From Bacteroidota bacterium (GTDB lineage: Bacteria; Bacteroidota; Bacteroidia; Bacteroidales; Paludibacteraceae): a stretch of DNA of 48,956 bases. Each line of letters opens with the position of its first letter. Within the stretch, counting starts at the first letter, position 1. The position numbers were made by a program, and so were the translations under genes. The DNA lies in contig JAJYBB010000026.1 in the NCBI GenBank assembly GCA_021779195.1, forward strand, positions 1-48,956, written 5' to 3'. Below, piece by piece: positions 1-8,076 of this stretch. The notes below the pieces were generated by a model. The model saw only the letters and a program-made list of their open reading frames with translations. It had not been told where the DNA came from and ran no database searches.

Positions 1-896
1 GTTTTGTTTTAAATTCTGGCTTATGCCAAAACAAAAATACAAAACTTCTTAATAAAGTAACCTTACCGAATGCGCATAATTTTCATTCTCTCGGGCGTCA
101 AGTTTGTGTCATGTGGGTTTCATATTGGAATGCTTGTAATGAATCTAATTTAATTACAAAGTCTCTTACTCTAAAATGTTTAATGAATAAGTTTCAACTT
201 TTTTATGCAAAAATAAAAATAAATTTGGAATATATACAAAAATGAACAGGATTTCTAAAATTAATTTTATGTTTTAATGATAAAGTTTTTTAAATCATTT
301 AATATCAATAATATATCGCAATTCGACATTTTATTTAATGACTATTTTCTTGTTTATATTCAGAACTGTGTCGTTTTTTTTTGAAAGTAAGATATGTGAA
401 GAAAAAATTGTCATTCAGGCTTTGTTGATTTCAAAAGATTATTTAAATAACAAAGTGGTAAAACGAAAGTTTAAAACGAAGTTATGAAAAAATTTAATTC
501 TCAGTCTTGAATGCTAAAATTTAAAAAATGAAAACTTAATTCAAAAGTCTGACTATGAAGGGGGTTGTAAAAATAAAGCGCAATTATTTTTTGTGTTTTA
601 TTTATATTATTGAAATACAGACTAATAAACGATATTTTTTTTAAAAAAAATTTGAAATTAGCTGCGAAGAATAGATCATCAAGAAAGAAATTTACAAATT
701 GCTCAATTATATTTACAGATTGCGTGTAGAAAAGCATGAGTAATTTTTACTTTTGCAGTGAGAAAACAATAGTTTAATAGAAAAACGCAAAGAGGTTTCC
801 GTATAGATTAGTTCATACTTAAAACACATAGTGTTTTAATATATATTGTGCTTCCTCCTTGGATAATTCGTTTATTTTGTTTACAATCAAATTGTT
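1..896. other. AT-rich gene-poor stretch
   Basis: I see no convincing protein gene here. The only sizeable open frame (minus strand, 501-737) has low-complexity Phe/Asn/Ile-rich composition typical of translated AT-rich DNA. A CAAAAATA at 32-39 reads TATTTTTG on the minus strand, which matches the Bacteroidota -7 element and could drive a gene off the left edge. The right end holds a -7-like TACTTTTG on the plus strand (748-755) and a 9-bp hairpin (819-827 with 831-839), treated below as a possible small RNA. Confidence 0.6.
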
Positions 897-930
897 AATT
901 GCCCGATGATTTCATCGGGCAATTTTTCAT
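748..930 (+). ncRNA. possible small RNA with terminator
   Basis: This is a candidate only. TACTTTTG at 748-755 fits the -7 consensus TAnnTTTG and would start transcription near 762. No TTG lies at the usual 19-21 nt upstream; the nearest is 25 nt away at 720-722. The transcript would contain a 9-bp hairpin (TTAAAACAC 819-827, loop ATA, GTGTTTTAA 831-839). It would end at a GC-rich hairpin (897-924) followed by a short T run. No open frame of note lies inside. It could equally be the shared 3' terminator region of the convergent DUF1080 gene with no RNA gene at all. Confidence 0.25.
897..924. terminator. bidirectional intrinsic terminator
   Basis: A 12-bp inverted repeat (AATTGCCCGATG with CATCGGGCAATT, four-base loop) is followed by a T-rich stretch on the plus strand and has AATT flanks on the minus strand. 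It lies five bases beyond the stop codon of the minus-strand DUF1080 gene, so it most likely ends that transcript and anything arriving on the plus strand. Confidence 0.8.
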
Positions 931-1565
931 TATAATTTCTTTAATATAAAACCTTTGAATTCAATAGGTTTGCCTTCATTTTGAAAACCAATATACCCTT
1001 TTTTGACTGTTAATCCGGTAATATAATTTTGTAATTTGCCGTTTACAAAAACCTGAATTGTGCTATTTTTTGAAATAATTTTCATGGAGTTCCATTCACC
1101 AAGTGGTTTTTCGTTCGATTGGCTCATTTTTGAAACCGTAGAATTTACTTTATTGGAACATTCTTTTGCAGTTAATCCATTCATACAAATAATATCTCCT
1201 GCAGCATTTGCTTTTAGTTGAACCTGATAGCAGATAGGCCAAACGGTGTCGATGGGTTGAATATCAATTAGTACGCCACTATTTGCAAGCATTTTTGTCC
1301 ACCGCCACTGCAATTTTAATTGAAAATTCTCGTAAATTTTGCTTGTTCTTAAATAACCAGTCGATTTTCCTGAAATTTTTAATATGCCATCATTCATTAA
1401 AAAAACTTCGTTGACATTCTGACTTTTATCTTTTAATACGTAGATCCAATGCGGTGTATCATCCTTTGTAAAAACTGAAATTTTATGGGTTATTTGTTTT
1501 GAATATAAAGCATTGTTGCTTAAAACAAGTAGTATCCCAAGATAAAAAAGTGGTTTTAGCTTCAT
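930..1565 (-). CDS. secreted DUF1080 (3-keto-disaccharide hydrolase-like) protein
   Basis: 211 residues. The N-terminus (MKLKPLFYLGILLVLSNNAL) is a signal peptide, so the product is exported. The rest is a single jelly-roll domain of the DUF1080/PF06439 type. Recognisable parts are the strand giving YLRTSKIYENFQLKLQWRW, the SGVLIDI segment, a central Cys-containing loop, GEWNSMKI, and the C-terminal pattern GYIGFQNEGKPIEFKGF, which is highly typical of the family. DUF1080 proteins include 3-keto-glycoside hydrolases acting on oxidised disaccharides in the periplasm. At 211 residues this is a short single-domain member, and its substrate is not readable. It is the last gene of a minus-strand run after pgl (19-bp gap) and is followed by a strong terminator. 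Family assignment is firm, activity inferred. Confidence 0.8.
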   Translation of the reverse strand: MKLKPLFYLGILLVLSNNALYSKQITHKISVFTKDDTPHWIYVLKDKSQNVNEVFLMNDGILKISGKSTGYLRTSKIYENFQLKLQWRWTKMLANSGVLIDIQPIDTVWPICYQVQLKANAAGDIICMNGLTAKECSNKVNSTVSKMSQSNEKPLGEWNSMKIISKNSTIQVFVNGKLQNYITGLTVKKGYIGFQNEGKPIEFKGFILKKL

Positions 1566-1584
1566 TTTAAATTGTTTTTAAAAG

Positions 1585-2343
1585 TTATTTTGTTGTTTGT
1601 AAATCCTGAGCTGCGGTTTTATCTACATAAAATTCGGTCATTCCAGTTGAAGAATGTACGTAGGAAGCCGGTAATTTTTTTTGAATTGCTTCTGAATTAT
1701 CATTAATAATTTGTTTTAAAATTTCAGATTTTGAAGACCCCGTAATGAAAAACAAAACTTCTTTCGCCCTATTAAGCGTTGGAATAGTCAACGTAATGCG
1801 TTTTTGACCGGTCAGCGGATGCACTCCTACTGAGACTGCTAAATCAGAATGAATCAATGTTAAATCTGAAGGAAAAATTGACGCAGTATGACCATCGTCG
1901 CCCATGCCAAGCAAAACCATATCAAAAACAGGAAAACCATTTTCAAGAGGAAGTTCATTTTCAAGTAATTGTTGATAGCGTATGGCTTCTGTTTGCGGAT
2001 CTAGTTCTCCCTGCATTCGAAAAATATTATCATCCGGAATCGATACAAATTTCAGAAGTGATTCAAAAGTCATTCCGAAGTTACTTTCAGGATGAGTTGG
2101 TGGAACGCAACGCTCATCGACCCAAAAAAGCCGAACAAGATGCCATGGGATGGATTCTAAAAATTCATTAACAAAAAGATTGAAAAGTATTCGTGGTGTA
2201 TTACCTCCGGAAATTGCAATATTAAATGGCAATGAAAGTTTGTTTTTTATCTTCACTTCCGTTTGAATTCGTTCGGCTATGGCTCTTGCAACTTCGACAG
2301 GAGTTTCAAAAACATGAAATTTGTATGACATATATTTATTCAT
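1585..2343 (-). CDS. pgl: 6-phosphogluconolactonase
   Basis: 252 residues, the usual size for the SugarP_isomerase-type DevB/Pgl family. It hydrolyses 6-phospho-D-glucono-1,5-lactone to 6-phosphogluconate, the second step of the oxidative pentose phosphate pathway, in the cytoplasm. Visible family motifs are AISGGNTPRILF near residue 43 (phosphate-binding loop), FWVDERCVPPTHPESNFGM near residue 73, and GMGDDGHTASIFP near residue 145, which includes the active-site His. It lies 13 bp downstream of zwf and is surely cotranscribed with it. A second in-frame ATG at codon 5 (2331) is an equally good start. A gnd gene, often next to these two, is not in the window. Confidence 0.95.
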   Translation of the reverse strand: MNKYMSYKFHVFETPVEVARAIAERIQTEVKIKNKLSLPFNIAISGGNTPRILFNLFVNEFLESIPWHLVRLFWVDERCVPPTHPESNFGMTFESLLKFVSIPDDNIFRMQGELDPQTEAIRYQQLLENELPLENGFPVFDMVLLGMGDDGHTASIFPSDLTLIHSDLAVSVGVHPLTGQKRITLTIPTLNRAKEVLFFITGSSKSEILKQIINDNSEAIQKKLPASYVHSSTGMTEFYVDKTAAQDLQTTK

Positions 2344-2356
2344 TTTTAAATGAGCA

Positions 2357-3892
2357 TCAGGCTTTAAACTTTTTAAATGGAGGTCGCCATTTCAACTCTT
2401 TATTCCCGAAAAGAAAATCGGCTTCTTTTGGTCCCCAAGTGTTGCAATCATAAAAATAAATCGGAATATCAGCATTATTTTTCCATGTTTGCAAAATAGG
2501 ATCAATAAACTTCCAACTGGCTCGAACAGCATCCGCACGGGCATAAAGGGTCGAATCACCAATCATGCAGTCAAGAAGTAAACGTTCATAAGCTTCAGAT
2601 ATTTTGGTGTGGGCTAAATCTGAGTAATGAAAAGCCATGTTGACATTCTGAACTTTGTAGCCTGCTCCGGGGATTTTCATCCCGAAGTCGACTGCTACGC
2701 CGGCATCTGGATTGATTCGGAGGATAATCATGTTGGTGGATTGGGCTACACAGCGCTGTTTAAATAATTGATGAGGTGCTGGTTTTAAATGTATTACAAC
2801 TTCAGTAACCTGTTCGGGAAGTTGTTTCCCGGTACGGATATAAAAGGGAATATCTCCCCAGCGCCAGTTATCTATAAAAAGGCGCATGGCAATATATGTT
2901 TCGGTTTTTGAGTTGGGTGCTACATCTTTTTCTTGTCGATATCCTTTTTGAATTTCATCGTCGACCACCGTTTGAATGTATTGAGCCCGTACCACATTTT
3001 GGGCTACTTCGTTTGGTTTTATGGGTCGTAATGATTGCAGTACTTTCACACTTTCGTTTCGGATTGATTCAGAATCGAAAATTGATGGTGGTTCCATAGC
3101 TACCACCGCCAGAACCTGCAATAAATGATTTTGTACCATATCGCGCATTGCTCCGGATGTATCATAATATCCGCCCCGATTACCTACCCCAATTTTCTCA
3201 GAAGCCGTAATTTCAACCCGATCCACATATTTTCGATTCCAGATGGGTTCGAAAAATCCATTCGAAAACCGTGTAACCATGATATTTTGAACAGTTTCTT
3301 TTCCGAGATAATGATCGATGCGGTAAATTTGATCTTCATTGAAACCACTGCGCAATTTTTTATCTAAATCTATTGCTGTTTCAAGGTTATAACCAAAAGG
3401 TTTTTCCACAATGATGCGTTTCCAACCGTCGGATTCGGTATTTAGACCATATTTAATTAAATTGGCAGCGACTATTTCATACAGAAAAGGCGGAATCGAA
3501 AAGTAGTAAATGATTTTTTTAGGAATTTCTAACTGCGTGGAAAGACGGGTAATGTACTCGTTCAATGATCTGAAATCATCTTCATTTTGATTATTAACCT
3601 TTTGGTAGTAAATATGGTGTATAAACTCTTCTAATTCATCAGGAAAAGATTCAACTGCCGGTTTTGAAAATTGCAACAACGCGGCTGACACATCATTTCG
3701 ATTGGTTTCTTCACTTTTTTCCTGACTTCCGGCTCCGATAATGGCAAATCGAGTCGGTAATAATTTATCTAAAAAGAGTTGGAAAATTGCCGGCAATAGT
3801 TTGCGTTTTGCCAAGTCGCCATTTACTCCGAAAATAACCAACATTTGATCTTCGATACTGCTTTTGTGAATATTTTTATTGAGTTCTTCCAT
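2357..3892 (-). CDS. zwf: glucose-6-phosphate 1-dehydrogenase
   Basis: 511 residues, full length for the family. It oxidises glucose 6-phosphate to 6-phosphogluconolactone with NADP+ and feeds the pentose phosphate pathway. The N-terminal Rossmann motif is GVNGDLAKRKLLPA (residues about 22-35), a variant of the usual GASGDLA. The substrate-binding and catalytic signature RIDHYLGKE is near residue 192. The C-terminal domain contains ASEKIGVGNRGGYYD and YIRTGKQLP. It is the first gene of the zwf-pgl pair, and no CDS lies within 198 bp upstream. I saw no TAnnTTTG element in the upstream gap, so its promoter is not identified. Confidence 0.97.
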   Translation of the reverse strand: MEELNKNIHKSSIEDQMLVIFGVNGDLAKRKLLPAIFQLFLDKLLPTRFAIIGAGSQEKSEETNRNDVSAALLQFSKPAVESFPDELEEFIHHIYYQKVNNQNEDDFRSLNEYITRLSTQLEIPKKIIYYFSIPPFLYEIVAANLIKYGLNTESDGWKRIIVEKPFGYNLETAIDLDKKLRSGFNEDQIYRIDHYLGKETVQNIMVTRFSNGFFEPIWNRKYVDRVEITASEKIGVGNRGGYYDTSGAMRDMVQNHLLQVLAVVAMEPPSIFDSESIRNESVKVLQSLRPIKPNEVAQNVVRAQYIQTVVDDEIQKGYRQEKDVAPNSKTETYIAMRLFIDNWRWGDIPFYIRTGKQLPEQVTEVVIHLKPAPHQLFKQRCVAQSTNMIILRINPDAGVAVDFGMKIPGAGYKVQNVNMAFHYSDLAHTKISEAYERLLLDCMIGDSTLYARADAVRASWKFIDPILQTWKNNADIPIYFYDCNTWGPKEADFLFGNKELKWRPPFKKFKA

Positions 3893-4090
3893 GTTTTATT
3901 TTTATTTTTAAAAAATTATTATCACAATTAAAAATATATCTGATAATCAATAGTCTGAATTTAACTAATGATGTATCGATTCATTATTTAATAGTTAAAC
4001 AATTTTTTTGGGAGAATCGTTCAGTTTCAGTCACGCTGATTCAATAGTGCTCTGAAGAAATGATGGTTCATTTATAAATATTTCGAATGA

Positions 4091-4900
4091 TTATACCTGA
4101 ATGAGTTCTTTTATAATTAATGTCATTAGCGGTTGAACGGAATTTCCAATGAGTTGAACTTCTTCATGTGATACCTCCACAATTTTTCCCGGAACGCCCA
4201 AATCAGTAATAATGGAGATGCCGAAGCAACGCATTCCAGCATGATTTGCCACAATCACTTCAGGTACAGTACTCATACCTACTGCATCACCGCCAATATT
4301 TCTAAAATATCGATATTCGGCTGGTGTCTCGTAAGTGGGTCCGGTGGTTCCTACATATATTCCTTCCACAACTTTTATATTGTGCCTGGCAGCTATTTGT
4401 TTGGCTTTGGTTATCAATTCTTTCGAATATGCCTCACTCATGTCTAAAAACCGGGGGCCTAACTCGTTAAAATTTTCACCTCGTAACGGATTTTCAGGAA
4501 ATAAGTTGATGTGATCGGTTATGATCATTATATCTCCAATTTCGAAAGCCGGATTCACTCCGCCTGAAGCATTTGAAACCAATAAGGTTTCAATTCCGAT
4601 GGCTTTCATGACCCTAACCGGAAACGTAACTGATTTCATATCGTAACCTTCGTAAAAGTGAAACCGCCCTTCCATTGCCAATATTTCAACATTTCCTAAT
4701 TTGCCGATAATCAGTTTTCCACTATGTCCTTCAACAGTTGATATTGGAAAATTTGGAATTTCGTGATATGAAATTTTAATCTGATCGGTAATTTGACTAA
4801 CTAAATTGCCCAGTCCCGAACCGAGAATGATTCCTATTTTAGGATTGAGTTTTAGGAGTGGACGTAAATAATCGGCAGTTTCTTGAATTTTCGTTAACAT
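4091..4900 (-). CDS. purine nucleoside phosphorylase, trimeric class
   Basis: 269 residues, normal for trimeric PNPs. It cleaves purine (deoxy)ribonucleosides with phosphate to free base and (deoxy)ribose 1-phosphate for purine salvage. Motifs are the phosphate loop GSGLG (residues 27-31), VEGHSGKL (56-63), MEGRFHFYEGY (76-86), SNASGGVN (109-116), YETPAE with base-binding Glu195, and GGDAVGMSTVPEV (203-215). Asp233 in ISIITDLG aligns with Asn243 of human PNP, where the human sequence reads SLITNKV; this residue contacts purine positions 6 and 7. The ATG at 4900 lies inside the 3' end of lpxK, giving a 62-bp overlap. The next Met is codon 76, beyond the phosphate loop, so the overlap is real. 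Family firm, base specificity open. Confidence 0.92.
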   Translation of the reverse strand: MLTKIQETADYLRPLLKLNPKIGIILGSGLGNLVSQITDQIKISYHEIPNFPISTVEGHSGKLIIGKLGNVEILAMEGRFHFYEGYDMKSVTFPVRVMKAIGIETLLVSNASGGVNPAFEIGDIMIITDHINLFPENPLRGENFNELGPRFLDMSEAYSKELITKAKQIAARHNIKVVEGIYVGTTGPTYETPAEYRYFRNIGGDAVGMSTVPEVIVANHAGMRCFGISIITDLGVPGKIVEVSHEEVQLIGNSVQPLMTLIIKELIQV

Positions 4901-5960
4901 AAGCAGTGATTTTTTGAATAAATATATGTTCTTGATTTTGAAGTATTTTTATTTTTATTGGCAAATAATATGTACTTGATTTTAGAATTTCGGGATAGTT
5001 TGAACAAGTAACTAATCGGGCAGCATCTTTTTCTGTTACGATTACCATTTTTGTTTCTGTTGTTAATTTATCGAAAACATTTTGTAATTTGTAAAAATCT
5101 TCGGGTTGAAATGCATGATGATCTTCGAAATAAATAGTTTTGAGCATGGTTGTATATTTTTTTATTTCTAGATACATTGGCAAGGGTGAAGCGATGCCAC
5201 TCATCAAAACAACACCTACTTGTGCATTTTTTAATTCTTCCAAACTCATGTTACTATTTGTATTTGGCTTGAAAACTGGTAAAAGATGATTGTAATCTAC
5301 ACTCGAAAAAAACAAATATTGATTTGTCCGAATTTTCAATTCGGTTTCGATAATGCGCATATCAATGGCATGCAATTCGGAAGGACATTTTGTAACTATT
5401 ATTATATCAGCTCGTTTGCTTCCGTTTTTATTTTCACGCAAAAACCCCCCAGGTAGCAAATGATCCCGAGAGTACAAATTGGAATAATCGGTAAGTAAAA
5501 TTGAAATTCCCGGCTGTATGGCTCTGTGTTGAAAAGCATCGTCTAGCACGATCACACCTAGATCAGGAACAGCTTCGAGAAGTTGTTTTACTCCATTTAC
5601 GCGGTTTTCGTCTACGGCAACCGTCAGATCACTGAATTTTCGATACAGTTGAAAGGGTTCATCTCCGATAATCCGGCTGTCGGAAGTTTCATCAGCAAGC
5701 CGAAATCCTTTCGTAGTTCGCTTATAACCACGACTGAGCAAGGCTGTTTTATATGAATTACGTAAGAATGAAATAATAAACTCGGTATGAGGGGTTTTGC
5801 CGGTTCCGCCAACAGCTAAATTCCCAACCGAAATAATGGGAATATTAAAACTTTCTGATTTAAATATGTCGCTGTCATATAGCCAATTGCGAATAGCAAC
5901 AGCGAGTCCGTAGAGCATTGTTAAAGGGAATCGGATAATATATTGAAACGTTATTTTCAA
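4839..5960 (-). CDS. lpxK: tetraacyldisaccharide 4'-kinase
   Basis: 373 residues. It phosphorylates the 4' position of the lipid A disaccharide precursor at the inner face of the cytoplasmic membrane. It starts with a hydrophobic membrane-anchor segment (about residues 8-28). The P-loop follows in VGNLAVGGTGKTPHTEF (about residues 46-62), then the family's LLSRGYKR and a DDAFQHR motif near residue 140. The C-terminal tail of about 15 residues (ending RLFTSTPKTQS) runs through the start of the downstream PNP gene and does not look conserved. A -7-like TATCTTTG (minus strand, 5993-6000) lies about 33 bp before the start codon. The lpxK-PNP pairing is common in Bacteroidota. Confidence 0.95.
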   Translation of the reverse strand: MKITFQYIIRFPLTMLYGLAVAIRNWLYDSDIFKSESFNIPIISVGNLAVGGTGKTPHTEFIISFLRNSYKTALLSRGYKRTTKGFRLADETSDSRIIGDEPFQLYRKFSDLTVAVDENRVNGVKQLLEAVPDLGVIVLDDAFQHRAIQPGISILLTDYSNLYSRDHLLPGGFLRENKNGSKRADIIIVTKCPSELHAIDMRIIETELKIRTNQYLFFSSVDYNHLLPVFKPNTNSNMSLEELKNAQVGVVLMSGIASPLPMYLEIKKYTTMLKTIYFEDHHAFQPEDFYKLQNVFDKLTTETKMVIVTEKDAARLVTCSNYPEILKSSTYYLPIKIKILQNQEHIFIQKITAYVNENSRNCRLFTSTPKTQS

Positions 5961-5992
5961 AATATTCTCAAAATTTGATTAGATACTGAAAA

Positions 5993-6000
5993 CAAAGATA
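5993..6000 (-). promoter_or_regulatory. -7 promoter element upstream of lpxK
   Basis: The minus strand reads TATCTTTG, an exact match to the Bacteroidota sigma-70 -7 consensus TAnnTTTG, and would start transcription about 26 bases before the lpxK ATG. No TTG is found at the usual -33 distance, so only half of the promoter is supported. Confidence 0.4.
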
Positions 6001-6159
6001 GATAAAATCTCGGGAAAATGTCTACGAATAATTAAAATCGGAATTTTCAAAAATATTTTCTGTTGAATTACATTGTTGAATCCTAAATAATTTTCGTTCT
6101 AATTTTTAGAAGTAAAAATTGGGTCTTCATCGTTTTAAAGTTGTTTGAGATTTGCAATT

Positions 6160-7461
6160 CTATTTTGTCTTTTCAAATTGTTTTTGAATTTTATTTATTG
6201 CGTTTTCAATTGGCTTTTCAGGTTCAATGACATTGTACTTACCCCAGAATTGAGGATCGGCAAACCCTGCGGCTTCATCGCTAATGATTACTGTAGAACG
6301 AAGCCGTTCTTTTCGGGTTATTTTGGGGAGCTCAACACTTTTGCCCCAATCGGTTACCGCCATTTCAATTGTTGAATAATACGTGGTATTGAAAAGCTTG
6401 CGTTTCCAATTTACACGCAAACCAAATTCTATCCTACTGTAACCATAGTACCATTTTCCGTTCTGTTCATTATAATCTATCCGATAATTTGCTTCTACTG
6501 GATATACTTTGGCATTATATGGTTTTTTAATGACAAACATATCGCTTGCTTCTTCTTTATTTGTTAAATTTAATTTAAATACACCACTCTTGATTGCTAA
6601 GCTTTGAGCATCAATATATAATTTTCCGTAGTATAGAGGTTCCATAATCGCTGGTTTTTGTTTGAAATTTACCTCGAAAATTAATCGGTCATCAATATAG
6701 GTCGACCTGTCAAATATAAAATCATATTTTTCAAACATATGATCGGTAAAAATGAAATCTGGATATTTCATCATATCTAGATACAAAGAACTAATCGGAC
6801 CTCCCTGCAATTTGAATGTAATGGTATCTAACTTCGTGTAATCCGTTTTTTTTCGAGATTTATAGAGCATTGCTTCATCATATTTATAAGAATTGTATGG
6901 TTGTTTATTGATATACACCACGGCTTCAGAAAGCGAAACATAAGTCCTGTTTTTCTTTATCGCTTCCCTGTAAAATGCCATCATCGGTGTAACTTCATTG
7001 AAATAATTTTGCGTTTTTTTCTCCATTACTGCTTTTATCAAAGCATTGGCATCTTTTGAAATGACCTTTAATTCGGGTAATTGGGATGCCGTAGGTTCTA
7101 ACTCGATATACGATTTTTGTTGCAATAATTTTTCAAGTGGGAATATCTTGCTTTTAAATCCTATAAAACTGACCAATATTTTCGGATCAGTCTTCTCTTT
7201 CGGTACTTTAATTGAAAATTGACCATCGACATTGGTTACAGTCGAGTTGTTTGTTCCCACTAACATTAGCGTGGCAAACGATAACCGCGTGCGGGTTTTG
7301 CGATCAACCACAATCCCTTTATATTCAATATACCTGTCTGATAGTTCGGTTGCAGGAGATAAAGTCGGAGTAAAAGCAACAACTGGAGTCGGTTTACCTA
7401 AAACACAAATTAAAATTGAAAGCAACGACCATACATTTATCGTTTTTCTACTTGTTTTCAT
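6160..7461 (-). CDS. exported CarboxypepD_reg-like domain protein
   Basis: 433 residues. A signal peptide (KTINVWSLLSILICVLG onward) is followed by a carboxypeptidase regulatory-like beta-sandwich (about residues 46-130). That domain has the typical layout YKGIVVDRKTRTRLSFATL, TNVDGQFSIKVP and ILVSFIGFKSK. The remaining 300 residues are mostly beta-strand and Tyr/Lys rich, and resemble the region that follows this domain in DUF5686-type envelope proteins. It lacks the long C-terminal barrel of the 802-residue paralogue at 31397-33805. It has no TonB box or plug domain. The location is probably periplasm or outer membrane, and the function is unknown. It stands alone, 199 bp upstream of lpxK. 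Confidence 0.75.
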   Translation of the reverse strand: MKTSRKTINVWSLLSILICVLGKPTPVVAFTPTLSPATELSDRYIEYKGIVVDRKTRTRLSFATLMLVGTNNSTVTNVDGQFSIKVPKEKTDPKILVSFIGFKSKIFPLEKLLQQKSYIELEPTASQLPELKVISKDANALIKAVMEKKTQNYFNEVTPMMAFYREAIKKNRTYVSLSEAVVYINKQPYNSYKYDEAMLYKSRKKTDYTKLDTITFKLQGGPISSLYLDMMKYPDFIFTDHMFEKYDFIFDRSTYIDDRLIFEVNFKQKPAIMEPLYYGKLYIDAQSLAIKSGVFKLNLTNKEEASDMFVIKKPYNAKVYPVEANYRIDYNEQNGKWYYGYSRIEFGLRVNWKRKLFNTTYYSTIEMAVTDWGKSVELPKITRKERLRSTVIISDEAAGFADPQFWGKYNVIEPEKPIENAINKIQKQFEKTK

Positions 7462-8076
7462 ACGTTTTTGTGATTTGATCAGATTAATTGTTGGTATCTG
7501 TAAATTCTAAAAATTAAAAAACTTTTTCAAAACATCAAAGGTATAAAATGAATTATTATTGATTTATAAAACGGTTTAAAAAATTTATGTTGCATTGAAT
7601 TTTTAATGTAATGCAAAGAAACATACAAATATATAACAATTTATACAATTGAATAGTTGAAAAACAGAATGTTTTCACCTTGTGCATTTTATTTTGATTT
7701 TTTTCTTTTCTTGCTTCGGTTTCAGCTTTTGAGATTTATAATCAATCAGTGGATTTTAGTGTTTAATCTAAAGTCGCTGATTACTGCTTGAAAATTATTC
7801 TATCAATAAAGAATGCATCATCGTATTTGGTGTCTAATTCAATTTCAGTTAGTTTCAATTTATTTTCAGATTATTTTTCTCTAGTTTTGTTAATAAATTA
7901 TTTTTCAAACGATTAAATCAGTAAATTTGCAGTTTGAAAATAAGTCGTTCATTTTGTAAACAATTTATGTTTTTGACTATGTTATGTTAAAAAATGAGTA
8001 TTGAACTGTTTTTTTAGCTTTAATTTTTTAGAGATATATTCATTTACAATTGATGATAACAAAAAATTTAATTCGT
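7462..8076. other. long intergenic region between divergent genes
   Basis: No gene is seen in this 600-base AT-rich gap. On the minus strand, TACCTTTG (7536-7543) fits the -7 consensus and sits 75 bp before the CarboxypepD_reg gene. A second match, TATATTTG, is at 7626-7633. On the plus strand, TAAATTTG followed by C (7922-7929) fits the -7 consensus and would give the purine permease a leader of about 140 bases. None has a TTG at the standard spacing. I looked for a purine riboswitch in front of the permease and saw no three-way-junction motifs. Confidence 0.5.

Noticed and set aside
501-737. 78-residue minus-strand open frame in the AT-rich left region
   Set aside because: Composition is dominated by F, I, N and L with no domain, signal or conserved feature; typical of AT-rich noncoding DNA.
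7930-8076. Purine riboswitch in front of the NCS2 permease
   Set aside because: The leader is plain AT-rich sequence without the conserved junction and loop motifs.
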